Below are positions 10,860-21,792 of a stretch of 64,000 nucleotides of DNA, piece after piece; the first letter of the stretch is position 1; every line of letters starts with the position of its first letter. This stretch comes from Molanna angustata (lineage: Eukaryota > Arthropoda > Insecta > Trichoptera > Molannidae). The position numbers were made by a program, and so were the translations under genes. A model generated the notes under the pieces. The model was not told the origin of the DNA. It made no database searches and was given only the letters and a program-made list of their open reading frames with translations. The DNA lies in the NCBI GenBank assembly GCA_963576475.1, contig OY754979.1, positions 24,411,034 through 24,475,033 on the forward strand. Direction: 5' to 3'.

Positions 10860-11150
10860 GTTTTAAGATGGATTAGCCCCGGAACAGGTCCATTCCCTAG
10901 TGGGGTATTGCAGATACATGTCTTATAATATTTTTATAATGCATGTATATATACCTAAATAAACAAAAAAAAACTCAATATATCGTAACCATTATGACAC
11001 CTATTAATAAATCGTTTGAAAAAATGCTTTAGATTTTCAGTGGAGATGTCTACATAATATTATTATTATATACTTTTTCATTTCATAGTATATTTTTTCT
11101 GTTTATATTATAAGACTGTATTTGTCCCTTAAATAAATAAATAAAAATAC
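10860..11150 (+). repeat. LINE 3' ends (two A-rich tails)
   Basis: 10860-10975 ends in cctaaataaacaaaaaaaaa. 11085-11150 (tttcatagtatattttttct, ataagactgtatttgtccc, ttaaataaataaataaa) matches the LINE-A tail seen at 36646-36780 (minus) and 55860-55915 (plus). Only 3' UTR is present; no coding part. Confidence 0.6.
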
Positions 11151-11532
11151 ATTGAATACTTTTAGGATGTTTCTTCATAAATTGATTGAATATTATAAAC
11201 ACAATAAGGGTGGCACACACAAAAATAAACTACCTTAAGGCCCTTGTCAGAAATGTACACAAATATACACACTTATTACCTTCCAATGAATGAAACGCGA
11301 ACAAATATTGTATATCACCAAATCTGTCATATACAATATTTTTTTATGAAAGAGAGTAAAATTGAGATTTTTTTTTCAATAAAACTAATTTAATAATACA
11401 AAAGTAAAAAACTTACTCAATAGGTTTACATATTCTCTTTCGATTAAAAAGTCTACTTCTTTATAATAAGCCTTATAGATTTTTGTTTTGTTTTACAATA
11501 TACAATTATAAAAGGGTTTTAATATAACCAAC
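11151..11532. other. No feature recognised
   Basis: AT-rich DNA between the LINE tail and FB-B; no motif or repeat identified. Confidence 0.5.
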
Positions 11533-11536
11533 TTAA

Positions 11537-12222
11537 GAGGGTGAATGCTGCCAACGTACCTATTTTTTCAATTTGATATACCACCATTATTACTAAACGA
11601 ATCATTTTGAAAAAAATAAACTAGTTAGTTTGGATATTAATAAAGAGAAATATACCTTAACTTTTTGATTATGTTATGTATATATTCTTGTAGGAAAATA
11701 ATAAGCATACCCCGATTTTAGACATTTATCTTAAATTTCTAAAAAAATATAAGGTATAGAGCAATATTTTTTTTTATAAATTAAAGAAGAACAAAATACC
11801 TGGAAAAATATGATATGACGTTGCATTAACGCATCAGATTAAGTAAAACCAAAAAAACTTTTATTACGCAATGGCGCTGAATGGAAAATAAATGTTTTTT
11901 TAGGTTTATTTATTAAACCTGAAGCATTAATGCAACGTCACAACATATTTTTCTAGATATTTTTGTCTTCTTTAATTAAAAAAAAATATATATATATAAC
12001 TCTACGCCTTATAGTTTATAAAAAATATATGATAAACGTTGAAAATCGGGGTATGCCATTATTTTTCTACAAGAATTTATACAAAACATAATCAAAAAGT
12101 AAAGATACATTTTTCTTTATGATTACCCAAACTATCTAAATAATTTTTTTCAAAACGATTTGATAAGAAATAATGATGGTATATCAAATTGAAAAATAGG
12201 TACGTTGGCAGCAGTCCCCCCC
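11537..12222. mobile_element. FB-B foldback element flanked by TTAA, copy 1
   Basis: Both halves are inverted copies of each other: agggtgaatgctgccaacgt and tacctattttttcaatttga on the left mirror tcaaattgaaaaataggta and cgttggcagcagtccccccc on the right; the mirror continues inward (cgttgcatta...taatgcaacg). TTAA stands directly outside both ends (11533-11536, 12223-12226). TTAA duplication is the hallmark of piggyBac-type insertion, so a non-autonomous piggyBac-like MITE is the best guess, although its first bases are G-rich rather than the usual CCC. No transposase frame. Confidence 0.6.
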
Positions 12223-12237
12223 TTAACAAGAAATTTT

Positions 12238-12979
12238 CCAACTGTCGATTTGTTCAGGAGAACTTTGTTCTCTTAACATATCGACAATGTTTCAAGCCAG
12301 GATACGCGAGAATTGTATGGAGAGGTCTACTTTTTTCACGGCTTTTCCAACTTTGAAGTCAAAAAACACCAACTTAGAGGCTTCGCAGCATATATGTTCC
12401 ATATACGGATTTACTCATAATTCGGAGTAGAACATTTCGTGTGTCTGTGTGTCTGTGTGTGTGTCCGTCCCCCCCTTATAACTTTTGATCCGCTCAATTT
12501 ACAGAGCCCAAAATTTCAGAATATATAAACAGTTATAGGCCTACAAAACTTTTATACTCAGAATTTTGAATTTTTGTTTCAGTCAGGGGTTATCAACTTT
12601 TGAATTTTTACTTTATTTTTCCATATATCTCAGAAACCATAAAAGCTACAACGCTGAAAATTGGTATAAACATAGAAAAATACAAAATCTCAAATTAATT
12701 TTTTTCAAAAAAATTCCAGGGTTTCTCAAACATTTTTTTTTAAGAAAAATATTTTTTTTATGATAAATTTATGAGTTTAACTACCTATATTTCCAAATAT
12801 TTTAAAAATATCGAAAAAAGCCGAAACACCCCAACTAGATAATTTAATTTTCTATAAAAAATATACAAGATGTATTAGCACATCTCAAACTTTTTTTAAC
12901 AATTTTTATAAAAATTGAATTTAGTGACGACATCGCTTCATACAATTTGTATGGCAATCGCCTACACACAATATCAAAG
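12238..12979 (+). mobile_element. HINE (Helentron-type) element 1, left part
   Basis: Starts ccaactgtcgatttgttcag after tttt, carries an internal (TG)n run at 12443-12465, and matches the first ~790 bp of the complete copy at 34300-35335. It stops at 12979 where an inverted second copy begins; its remaining 3' part lies at 14026-14290. No Rep/helicase coding sequence: non-autonomous. Confidence 0.7.
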
Positions 12980-13738
12980 ACTAGTTGCATGTAACACATG
13001 AGATCCAACTGTCGATAGCGATAGTATGTATAGTTGAAGAATATGTACCAAACTATAAACCCATAAATACAAATTATTGAATATTTTCTGATATTTTGTT
13101 TTCTATACAACATATGTAGGTATGTATGTCAAGATAGGATAGTATGGAGGAAGATCCTTTTTTCCTACCCAGAATATGAAAATAGCATGATGGTATGTAT
13201 GTATGTTTGGAGATGAAGTATCAAACTATTAAGTCTTCTTACACATTGTGTATAGGCGACTGCCATACAAAATGTATGAAGCGATGTCGTCACTAATTTC
13301 AATTTTTAAAAAAAAGGTTAAAAAAAATTGAGATCTTCTACTACAATTTAAATATTTTTTATAGTAAATTAAATTATCTAGTTGGGGTGTTTCGGCTTTT
13401 TTCGATAGTTGTAAAATATTTGGAAATATAGGCAGTTAAACTCATAAATTTATCATAAAAAAAATATTTTTCTTAATAAAAAATGTTTGAGAAACCCTGG
13501 AATTTTTTTGAATAAATTAATTTGAGATTTTGTATTTGTCTATATTTGTACCAATTTTCAGCGTTATAGCTTTTATGGTTTCTGAGATATATGGAAAAAT
13601 AAAGTAAAAATTCAAAAGTTGATAACCCCTGACTTAAAGAAAAATTCGAAATTCTGAGTATAAAAGTTTTGTAAGCCTATAACTGTTTATATATTCTGAA
13701 ATTTTGGGCTCTGTAAATTGAGCGGATCAAAAGTTATA

Positions 13739-13787
<49 letters not shown>

Positions 13788-14025
13788 TACACACACACAC
13801 ACAGACACACACACACAGACACACGAAATTTTCTACTCCGAATTCTGAGTAAATCCGTGTATGGAACATATATGCTGCGAAGCCTCTAAGTTGGTGTTTT
13901 TTGACTTCAAAGTTGGAAAAGCCGTGAAAAAAGTAGACCTCTGCATACAATTCTCGCGTATCCTGGCTTGAAACATTGTCGATATGTTAAGAGAACAAAG
14001 TTCTCCTGAACAAATCGACAGTTGG
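12980..14025 (-). mobile_element. HINE element 2, inserted inside HINE element 1
   Basis: Reverse-orientation full unit. Its right edge (14003-14025) is the reverse complement of the 5' terminus (ccaactgtcgat), and its left edge actagttgcatgtaacac is the reverse complement of the 3' terminus. Near the 3' end lie a hairpin (catgt gtt acatg) just before ctag and a copy of atcgacagttgg, the inverse of the 5' terminus. Carries (CA)n at 13743-13818. The 5'-terminal/3'-subterminal inverted repeats, terminal hairpin, ctag end and microsatellite are features known for Helentron-associated elements (HINE, including DINE-1 of Drosophila). Confidence 0.7.
13743..13826. repeat. (CA)n microsatellite inside HINE
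   Basis: Runs of CA interrupted by caga. All longer HINE copies carry a TG/CA run at the same relative place (12443, 34505-34580, 59440-59508), so the microsatellite is part of the element. Confidence 0.9.
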
Positions 14026-14290
14026 AAAACCTAATTATTTGATACTAATCTCCAAACATACATACATACCATCATGCTGTTTTCATATTCTGCGTAGGAT
14101 CAAAGGACTGACCTCCATACTATCCTATCTTGACATACATATATAGGTACAAGTGTTGTATAGAAAATCAAATATCTTAAAATATTAAATAATTTGTGTT
14201 TATGGGATTATAGTTTGGTACTTATTCTTCAACTATACATACATACTATCACTATCGACAGTTGGATCTCATGTGTTACATGCAACTTGT
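14026..14290 (+). mobile_element. HINE element 1, right part
   Basis: Continues element 1 after the nested copy: tttgatactaatctccaaac, accatcatgctgttttcata, gacctccatactatcctat, ctatcgacagttggatctca, gtgttacatgcaac. The same order follows directly in the uninterrupted copy at 35096-35335. Terminal ctag is changed to cttg here. Confidence 0.7.
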
Positions 14291-14693
14291 TTTAGTAAAT
14301 TCTAATTCCAAAAACATCACTCATTAGAATAAAAAAATAAACCGTTCATTATTTCAAACTCGTATGTTTTGAGAATTTTGTGTTAGACAAAAAAAAATAT
14401 TATTTTGTCTACTATAAACTCTAAAACGCAACTCCTTACTCCATGAAAACGTACGTCAAATTTAAAAGATCATATATTTATAGTACCACTATAGACGTGA
14501 AATCAATCGTAGATAGGTCAAAATCTAAAAGGTAAAAACTGTAACAGCTTGGAGAGGAAAGGGATTTATACGCTGAAGAAATATGTGTCAGTTTTTTCAC
14601 TCCAACTTCAATTTGGAATTTCTGGTTCAAAAATAATATTTTTAGGGATTATGAGAATAAAAAAATACAATCATTAGAAAAAAATTATTTAAA
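14291..14693. other. No feature recognised
   Basis: AT-rich DNA with no repeat match or coding segment found. Confidence 0.5.
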
Positions 14694-14860
14694 ATGATTA
14701 TTTCCTTATTAAACAAGTACACAAACATCTTAATACATTCCCTAAATTAAGCATAAAAATGCTTGTGCTTTATGTGAAAGAAATCGGTCGATGCAAGATG
14801 GGTTAGGAATATTCCATTAATAATTGCTAGGCCAGCACGCTAACTGAACCATCTGAAACG
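14694..14860 (-). mobile_element. SINE-2, degenerate copy
   Basis: On the minus strand: remnants of a tRNA-like head (gttagcgtgctggcctagc), then cgaccgatttctttcac, ataaagcacaagcattttta, ttaatttagggaatg and the tail acttgtttaataagga. Same order as the fuller copies at 15832-15994 and 41219-41370. The B box is lost. Confidence 0.65.
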
Positions 14861-15271
14861 ATGAGTGTGTTTTACGACTATCCTTTCATCTATGAGTGTT
14901 CCTATCTAAAATGATATTGATAAAAACTAAATTAATAGATGTAGGTACTTGATTTGAAAATTGTTTAAATATATTTTATCCTTCTGTTAATTGTATGTTA
15001 AGATTTATATGCACACAATTAAATTTGAACAAAAAATCTTGGTAGTTATTTTCAGTTGCGGTGAACATTAAATAATATCACATGAAAAAACTACGCTGCT
15101 GCCATCTATGTAGAGTACTCAAACCATCCAACAAATTCAGGATGGTTGGCGTCATGGAAACATTATAAACCTATATATTAATGTAGCAAAAATCACAAAC
15201 ATTAAAAAACAATTTATTTTTCCGTTCTTTCAAACTCATGACTACTAATCAATCATTCTTAGGGTTCTAGT
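14861..15271. other. No feature recognised
   Basis: AT-rich DNA; nothing recognised. Confidence 0.5.
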
Positions 15272-15399
15272 ATGAGCGAACTGTGATACGACTTGTCACA
15301 AAAATATTGTGTGATATATTATGTATAACTTGTCATAGGATGAGTTGCCTATATGATTTCACATTTTTTTAGTGACAACTCACATCACAATTCGCTCAT
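15272..15399. mobile_element. Short MITE with ~30-bp imperfect inverted ends
   Basis: Left end atgagcgaactgtgatacga then cttgtcac; right end reverse complemented atgagcgaattgtgatgtga then gttgtcac. About 128 bp in total, no coding capacity. Flanking duplication not clear. Confidence 0.65.
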
Positions 15400-15831
15400 C
15401 CTTCACCCTTTAATTCGAGATTTCAAAAAATAAAAATAGTGTGATAATTTTTTTTTTGTTATATGGTCACCCTACACGGATAGGAAATAAGAAATAAAGC
15501 ATCGAATTCCCGTGTCCCGTTCGCCATTTCCCATATACCCTCCAGTATGTTCCCGGAGGGAATAGAGAGGGTATATGGGAACGCCGCGGGGTTTCGGGTA
15601 TTCTATGAGAATTTGTGGCCACCCTGATAGACTCAACTAAAAATACATCCCTCTTTTCATACTTCATTCCCGATCATTGTTCTTTGAGATACATTTCATA
15701 GCTCCATAGTCCACTGATTAAAGGACTCAATGTTGTACAAAACCCATCACTACAAATGGTTTATTCATCCTTTAGAAAACATAAAACTAAATCTAGCGAC
15801 TGAAAACATGGTAGTACATTTTTTTTTTTAT
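15400..15831. other. No gene recognised
   Basis: 15470-15640 is less AT-rich and has two similar strings, atatggtcaccct and gtggccaccctga, and a local inverted match atataccctcc / gagggtatat. It may be another short repeat; not resolved. Confidence 0.4.
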
Positions 15832-15994
15832 GAATATGTCCTTGTTAAACAAGTACATATACATCTTCCTACGTTCCCTAAAATAAGCAAATAAATGCTT
15901 GTGCTATAGGTGAACGAAATCGGTCGAGGCAGGATTCGAACTCGCGACCAATGGATTACTAACCCAGCTGACTAACTGCTCTGCCATCGACCCA
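15832..15994 (-). mobile_element. SINE-2, tRNA-derived SINE, full-length copy
   Basis: On the minus strand: gggtcgatggcagagcagtt (A box tggcagagcagt), then gtcgcgagttcgaatcctgc (B box agttcgaatcc), cgaccgatttcgttcaccta, agcacaagcatttatttgct, agggaacgtagg and the end ttaacaaggacatattca. The head resembles a tRNA; the constant body in several copies marks it as a SINE and not a tRNA gene. Confidence 0.8.
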
Positions 15995-16002
15995 TCTAAC
16001 AT

Positions 16003-16070
16003 TCAAACCATATAGTACACTATGAAGTTACGTGTTAGCAAGAGTAACTATCACGTGCTTTAAAAGGGGT
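16003..16070 (+). repeat. Direct repeat flanking an RTE fragment, left copy
   Basis: attcaaaccatatagtacac then tatgaagttacgtgttagca, ending in gggttta. It matches 16689-16757 with a handful of substitutions and one indel. The RTE remnant lies between the two copies. Confidence 0.8.
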
Positions 16071-16071
16071 T

Positions 16072-16683
16072 TATCATCATCATAAGCTCGACAGCCCCGG
16101 GTGGGCCTTGGCTGAATCCAGGAGTCTCCTCCATTCCAGTCTATCCGTTGCCTTCGTTCTCCAATTTCTAATATTTATTGTGGAATCATCGGCATCGACA
16201 CTGTACATCCATCGAGTTCTTAGTCTTCCTGGTCACCTTCGACCTTGTGGAACAGAGAGTGTGAGTCGTTTCGTTGGGTTTTCGTCGTCCAGCCCATTTT
16301 AAGCGCCCTATCTTGATGGAACTGATCAAATCGGGCTCTTCATAGTTCTCATATAGCTCCCTGTTGTATCGACGACGCCAACCATTATTCTCTTGTATCG
16401 GCCCTTGGATCGTTCGAAGGATCCTTCTCTCAAAAGCTGCTATGGATCCTTCAGTTGTTTAGTCATCACCCAGGCTTCGGAAGCATGCGTGAGGACCGGC
16501 TTGATGAGTGTTTTGCACAGAAGATTCTTTATGTTTCTCCTAACCAGTTTTGACCTTCGCTGCTTTTGTGGGGTGTAGAAGGATCTATTTGTAGCAATAA
16601 TTCTTCTTCTAACTTCTTCTCGTGTGTCATTGTCGCTGATCACTGTGGAGCCGAGGTATGTGAACTCCAAAAAAATCCATGAT
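16072..16683 (-). pseudogene. RTE-type LINE, C-terminal part of reverse transcriptase ORF
   Basis: The minus strand encodes FTYLGSTVISDNDTREEV, then LVRRNIKNLLCKTLIKPV and LTHASEAWVMTK, then after frame breaks IGRLKWAGRRKPNE. These are the conserved C-terminal blocks of RTE-type endonuclease-reverse transcriptases (YLGS, the TLIRPVLTYGSE block, LRWAGHV). The 3' end is the (ATG)n-type run at 16072-16081, as usual for RTE elements. No catalytic FADD box: 5' truncated, frameshifted and dead. It sits between two ~70-bp direct repeats. Confidence 0.85.
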
Positions 16684-16688
16684 ATTAT

Positions 16689-16757
16689 ATTCAAACCATA
16701 TAGTACACTATGAAGATTACGTGTTAGTCAGGGTAACAATCGCGTGCGTTAAAAAGT
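16689..16757 (+). repeat. Direct repeat flanking an RTE fragment, right copy
   Basis: Counterpart of 16003-16070: attcaaaccatatagtacac then tatgaagattacgtgttagt, ending agtattta. Confidence 0.8.
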
Positions 16758-16829
16758 ATTTATACGTGATCAGAATTATCGGAAATCCCAAATTTGTAGA
16801 TTTTTTTAAGAACAAATCTAGATAATACG

Positions 16830-17210
16830 CATATTATTCGCAAATTGATGAGTTTCATGATATCACGTAATTCCCATCATCAATCGAACGACGTGACGTG
16901 GTAAAGAATTATTATTAATTGCAGACGTCTATGCAAATTGAAGAGTTTGGTATTTTTTTCTCATAAGTTCCATCATCAGAACTCAATGAAATTTCTATGT
17001 GTGATCATCTCTGAAGCACTTCCTTCCTATTAAAAAAGGAATGAAAAATCGGATAATGTGGTAAAGAATTACTATTGCAAAATTGAAAATTGAAGAGTTT
17101 GATCATTTTCTCACGGATCCTATAACCAAATCTTGCTTAAATTAAAACGGGACCAATCGGAAAATGCCCTCGAATAACTTGGTAAAAAGTTATCGCTGAA
17201 TATACATAAA
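16830..17210 (+). repeat. Degenerate ~155-bp tandem repeat, two to three copies
   Basis: ggtaaagaattattattaat... aaattgaagagtttggta (16898-16952) recurs as ggtaaagaattactattgca... aaattgaagagtttgatc (17050-17104). A weaker third version is at 16845-16880 (gcaaattgatgagtttcatg). Confidence 0.5.
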
Positions 17211-17259
17211 AAAATCACGTCGAGTTGATAACCTCCTCCGTTTTTGGATTTATTCTTCA

Positions 17260-17490
17260 GATTCGACTTATAACGACCGAAGATCTTGACAATGCCGAGG
17301 TGTCTCGGCATTGTCAAGATCTAAATGACACTAAATTTGACAAGACTAATCAATTCATTTAATATTAAATTTGACAAAATCATAATATATATTTGAAAAT
17401 AGATTTGGATTAGTCTTGTCAAATCTAGTTTCATATAGACCTTGATGATGCCGAGACACCTCGGCGTAAGCAATTGGTCGTTATAAATCG
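17260..17490. mobile_element. Foldback element with nested hairpin
   Basis: Outer ends gattcgacttataacgacc (left) and ggtcgttataaatcgaat (right) are inverted. Inside the left arm is a perfect hairpin (17281-17322: agatcttgacaatgccgag, gtgt, then its inverse), and the right arm carries the related gatgccgagacacctcggcg. No coding capacity. Confidence 0.6.
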
Positions 17491-18099
17491 AATATGTGGA
17501 AAAATACTGTGTTATATTTTGTTTGTTGATTTTAAAATGAGTTAAAACAAAAACTTATATTGTAGTGGATGGATCCATCTAGTTAATAATAAACCATAAG
17601 CACTGATCGTTTGAACCCACGTAGCAATATGGTGTCAGATGGTTAATATCACACTGGATAAGTCCAAAATATTGCCATGAGAATAATTCTAGGATACAGA
17701 AATGGCTACCTAATTACATTTAGTTTCAAATGAAATGGTCATTTTTACTTGGAGGGATTCATGGCTGAGGGGACATAAAATAATATTATTTTAGGTATCC
17801 AATTCAGTCCTGTAATGAAGGCGCGGCTGTGGATTAATGGGATAACGGAATAAGATAAAGGTCGGAAAGGAAATTATAGTTATCATTTTATTGTTTTCCG
17901 ATTCCTCTGCATCGACACCCACTCTCTTCTATTTTCCCTTTTCTTGCCCTGTGCCACACCACTTCTTCTACCCATTGGCATACCTTTGTTTAGTGATGAG
18001 CTAAATCAAAATTGGTCTTTCGACGTGATATTTGTAATGGTATATCCCAAAATTTGCCCAAAGTTTGGTCTATAATGAATTAGTGTTTACCCATACAAC
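17491..18099. other. No feature recognised
   Basis: No repeat or coding match found. Confidence 0.5.
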
Positions 18100-18720
18100 A
18101 TTCTTTCTTTACGGATGTAAACCACAAAATTAGTGTGGTATGGATGAGGTTAAGATCAATGTTGGGAGTCCTATGCGATCCAAAAATGCTAGTAGAATCG
18201 AATGGTAAATCGTACCAGACAATTGTTAGACCGGCACTATTCTATGGCTCCGAATGCTAAATAATCCATAACTCCTACTCTAAGAAACTGGAAACTGCTG
18301 AAATGCATATACTAAGATAGGCAACTGGAGTGTCCTTACGGGACAAAATGAAAAAGTTCACGTATTCGTGGAAGCCTATGAGTTACTGATATACATACAT
18401 AAAGAGATAGTGGAAAGACAGTTGAGATAGTATAGGCACGTTGAACGCAGACTGCCAGATCACATGGTAAACTAAGCAATCTCCATGGATCTTCCTCGAC
18501 TTACATCCAGAGGAAGACCAAAGAATTTCTGGATCGTGCAAAGACGAAACCAACTGCTGAGGCGTGGCCTAGGTGACATAGTACAGGACAAAATGACCTA
18601 TGATTCAAGGGCGAGGAGAGCTGACCCCAACAGTCGACACACACAAATAAAGGCAAGGGAGAAAAGACAACGAAACTTGATACTAACGCCATCTATTGAG
18701 AAATTGGTAAGTGGTAAGTA
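18100..18720 (+). pseudogene. RTE-type LINE remnant, C-terminal region
   Basis: Translation shows PALFYGSEC followed by a stop, MHILR, stop, ATGVSLRDKM, then YRHVERRLPDHMV and MDLPRLTSRGRPKNFW. These match, in order, the blocks usual at the end of endonuclease-reverse transcriptase LINEs (PALLYGSECW, MRMLRWMSGVTLRDK, HV.R...DHMV, GRPKKTW). Several stop codons replace conserved Trp codons. The open stretch 18485-18721 is the last part. Two short pieces of the same region recur at 63838-63902. Confidence 0.8.
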
Positions 18721-20214
18721 AATTTGTCAAAAAGATATCATATCTTTGTCTGAGTGTACCTACATGATAATTGTATTATACTTTGTAAACTTTGCTGACT
18801 CATATTAAATCAATTGTGTATAGGAATAATATAGTAATATAACAAAATAAAAATATGCTGGTCGCTCAGCTACGAATTCAACTGTTCGACTTGAAATGAT
18901 GCTAATAAAATATCTCATTTACGAACTGCACTCTTATGCTGAATAGTCTACAATTGTCCCAAAATGGATGCTTGATGATCTCCAAGGCTCTACATGACTT
19001 CACTCCGCACTACATTCAATAACTTAAGTATTTACGTATTAAGAGAGAGACACTTGGCTCCTGAGTCAAATTGAAGACGATGTTCGCTATCGATAGAATT
19101 TTTTTTTACAATCACGGATAAGAAACGTCAAATCCCAAACAAAAAATATAGCGCTGAACGATAAGGAACAGCGTCTTTAATTTAACTCAGGGGCTTGGTC
19201 TTGCAAGGCTTATTTGGTCCATGATCTTGCAAGGCTAATTTTGTTCATATTCTAACAAGTCTTATTTTGTTTATGGTCTCGTAGTTATACATGTAGTTTT
19301 TGTAAGACTTTATCTTATCAAAAGACTGTGAAAACTGTGCCACCCAAAACCTTCTGCTTAGGAGTCAATGCAACTGAGAAACAAAGTTCGACTTTTTATG
19401 AAAAAAAATCAAATACAAAATAATTAACATAACCATCCTGGTCTTTTTTGTGGCCTTGCACATCACTTAAGATCTTTGTATTAATCATTTTCCGGTAGAC
19501 CTGTCCCGGGACAAATTGAAGACACTAGAAGAACAGGGAGCCCATTATGAGTATATTACCATGGTTCGTCATAGACCGTTTGTAATGTCAGTCACGAGAC
19601 GTAGTCACTTTGTCTCTACAGTAACACTTCTAACAAATCACCCAATAACTTTATACTGACACAACATTATATAATATTGTCGATATGGTTCCACTTTACC
19701 ACGCTTTACAATAAATTTGATTAACTTATACAATGTCAGCGCCGAATTTCCCATTACAACTTGGACTAAGAGATTAGTGGACTGTTTTATGTAAACAACC
19801 CTTTTTCACGCAAATTAATATTATTGGATAAAAAACAAGCATCATATGTAGGGAAACGTGTTCGAACAACATTTGAAAACATAATATATAAAGAAAAAAA
19901 TTTTTTTTTCATGGATAGTTTTGGAAAAATTACATGTCTATAAAAAATGAAACTGGATCTGAAAATGTCTTTTGAAACATTGTAAATAACATTTTTTGGA
20001 TTGATTTATTCAATATATACAAAAATTACATGTTATCATAAATTTTAAATAACATGCAAAAAAACTATAAAAAATTACATTATAAAATTCCTTTTTAACA
20101 ACCAAATAAAACAACACCCGTCAAAACAGCATATTATACCCTTTACGTTTATTGACATTTATCTGAGAAACTGTGCCGCAAATTTAGCGAAACAAAATCA
20201 GCAGGCTAAGGGCC
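18721..20214. other. No gene recognised
   Basis: AT-rich DNA. 19190-19310 holds a repeated phrase (cttgcaaggct...ttattt, atcttgcaaggctaatttt, ttctaacaagtcttattttg, ~45-bp period), a short degenerate tandem repeat. Otherwise nothing recognised. Confidence 0.45.
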
Positions 20215-20720
20215 GGTATTACAGTCGGCCCTCAACTCACTGAGTTTGTTAAACTCAAGATTAATGTTAAAGGGAGATTATATCCAGTACAGTGCAACGC
20301 GACATGTCAGTTACTAAATCTTCAATTATAGACATATTTTACTTTTTCTGTGATTACTATCTGTCAAGTTTTAAATAACCTCAAAAAATACGAACTACAA
20401 AACGGGACGCTACGACTTGAAATACTATCCAACATGGTAAATTTAATTTTTTTCACCAAAATAATGCTTTTAAATGCCTATGTTCGTTTCAATATGGCTG
20501 TCAGTTTGTTTTGTTGTGTGGTGCCACCGTCAATACAACTAACGCCTCTAGTGATAGAACACTGAAACTACACGCGTTACCTAGCAACGAGTCGAGAAAT
20601 GATAGTTGACTCACCGTTAAGTACTTAATCCGCCAGAAACGTTGAGTTAAACATTTGTCGATTTAGTGAAGTATTTGAGGGAAGATTAGGCCTAAACGGA
20701 CACTGTAATGCGCTATATTT
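20215..20720. mobile_element. Candidate MITE with ggccggtattacagt ends
   Basis: Left end gggccggtattacagtcgg preceded by taa; the right end reverse complemented reads cgcattacagtgtccg. Inner parts are partly mirrored (ctcaactcactgagtttg versus gttgagttaaac). A TAA flank and GGGCC start would suit a Harbinger-type MITE, but the right flank does not show TAA, so the call is tentative. Confidence 0.4.
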
Positions 20721-20739
20721 TTGTAAAACTTAAGTTTAG

Positions 20740-21180
20740 CTCTTAAACTGAGTAGATATCGAACGAAAAATATCGAGATTATCTCGACTAGTCGATATTT
20801 TGACAGTTTTGGTAGTCAATAAGCAGATAACGCATCGAATCGTTCTCGCCCATTTAATGGCGGCGAGATTGGGTCGACATCGAGTCGAAAGACGAGATCA
20901 ATCGCCGCCATGTTGAATTAAATGTCATTGTTTATGATATTTAATTCAACAATGCCGGATTTCCTTAGAGTATACTATGCAGATTTCATATTTATTTAAA
21001 GAATAATTAAACAGGTTGAACGACGCCTTTTAAAAGATTTTTCAAACTCTTGAAAACCGAGAAATACTAATAAGTGCATTTACAAACTCGACAGTGCTTA
21101 GTGACTACGAATTGTCGTCATGGGCGTAAACATAGGCGAGACGTTATAGGATCTCGACTTTTTTACTGACTAGGCCTGCA
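20740..21180. repeat. Inverted-repeat-rich segment
   Basis: Contains several overlapping inverted matches: ttgaattaaat / atttaattcaa (20913-20952), tcgccgccat versus atggcggcga, atatcgag / ctcgat motifs. Possibly the core of a decayed foldback element; borders unclear. Confidence 0.4.
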
Positions 21181-21228
21181 GAGTTGCCAGAGAACATACA
21201 TAATATAATATTTTACCATAAACAAGAA

Positions 21229-21514
21229 TTATGTGTTTTATACACTCAGTCATTATATGTGTTTTATACACTCAGTCATTATATGTGTTTTATACACTCA
21301 GTCATTATATGTGTTTTATACACTCAGTCATTATATGTGTTTTATACACTCAGTCATTATATGTGTTTTATACACTCAGTCATTATATGTGTTTTATACA
21401 CTCAGTCATTATATGTGTTTTATACACTCAGTCATTATATGTGTTTTATACACTCAGTCATTATATGTGTTTTATACACTCAGTCATTATATGTGTTTTA
21501 TACACTCAGTCATT
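21229..21514 (+). repeat. 26-bp minisatellite, 11 near-identical copies
   Basis: Unit tatgtgttttatacactcag plus tcatta, 26 bp, starting at about 21229 and repeated 11 times with essentially no divergence. Because 26 is not a multiple of three and the unit has no stop, all three plus-strand frames stay open, which creates three overlapping ~100-residue frames with no protein meaning. Homogeneity suggests recent expansion. Confidence 0.95.
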
Positions 21515-21667
21515 CAAAAATAAATTATAAATATCATGTATATTTGAATCGACACTGGATGAAATGGGGATAATTGCACGTTGTCACGGCGCGTCATCCC
21601 GCCGAAAAGGTAAACAATGCGATAAGAAGAAGTGGCCCAAGAAAGGAAATCACCTACGCAGGCCAAA

Positions 21668-21792
21668 TCAAAATATCTTAAAATACTTATTAATTTGTGT
21701 TTTGTTTATATGTTGGTACGTATTATTCAATTATATGTATATTATCACTATCGACAGTTGAATCTTATGTGTTGCATGCAACTAGTTATAAA
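21668..21792 (+). mobile_element. HINE 3' end fragment
   Basis: tcaaaatatcttaaaatact, ttggtacgtattattcaatt, actatcgacagttgaatct, tatgtgttgcatgcaactag: matches the last ~125 bp of HINE, including the ctag terminus followed by tt. Confidence 0.75.

Noticed and set aside
13687..13950. Cys-Val-rich minus-strand frame
   Set aside because: Read through the (CA)n run inside a HINE copy; the same happens at 59318-59634.
16108..16302. Serine-rich plus-strand frame
   Set aside because: Opposite strand of an RTE LINE whose minus-strand translation shows conserved blocks.
21184..21573. Three overlapping ~100-130-residue plus-strand frames
   Set aside because: Produced by a stop-free 26-bp tandem repeat read in three frames; no protein meaning.
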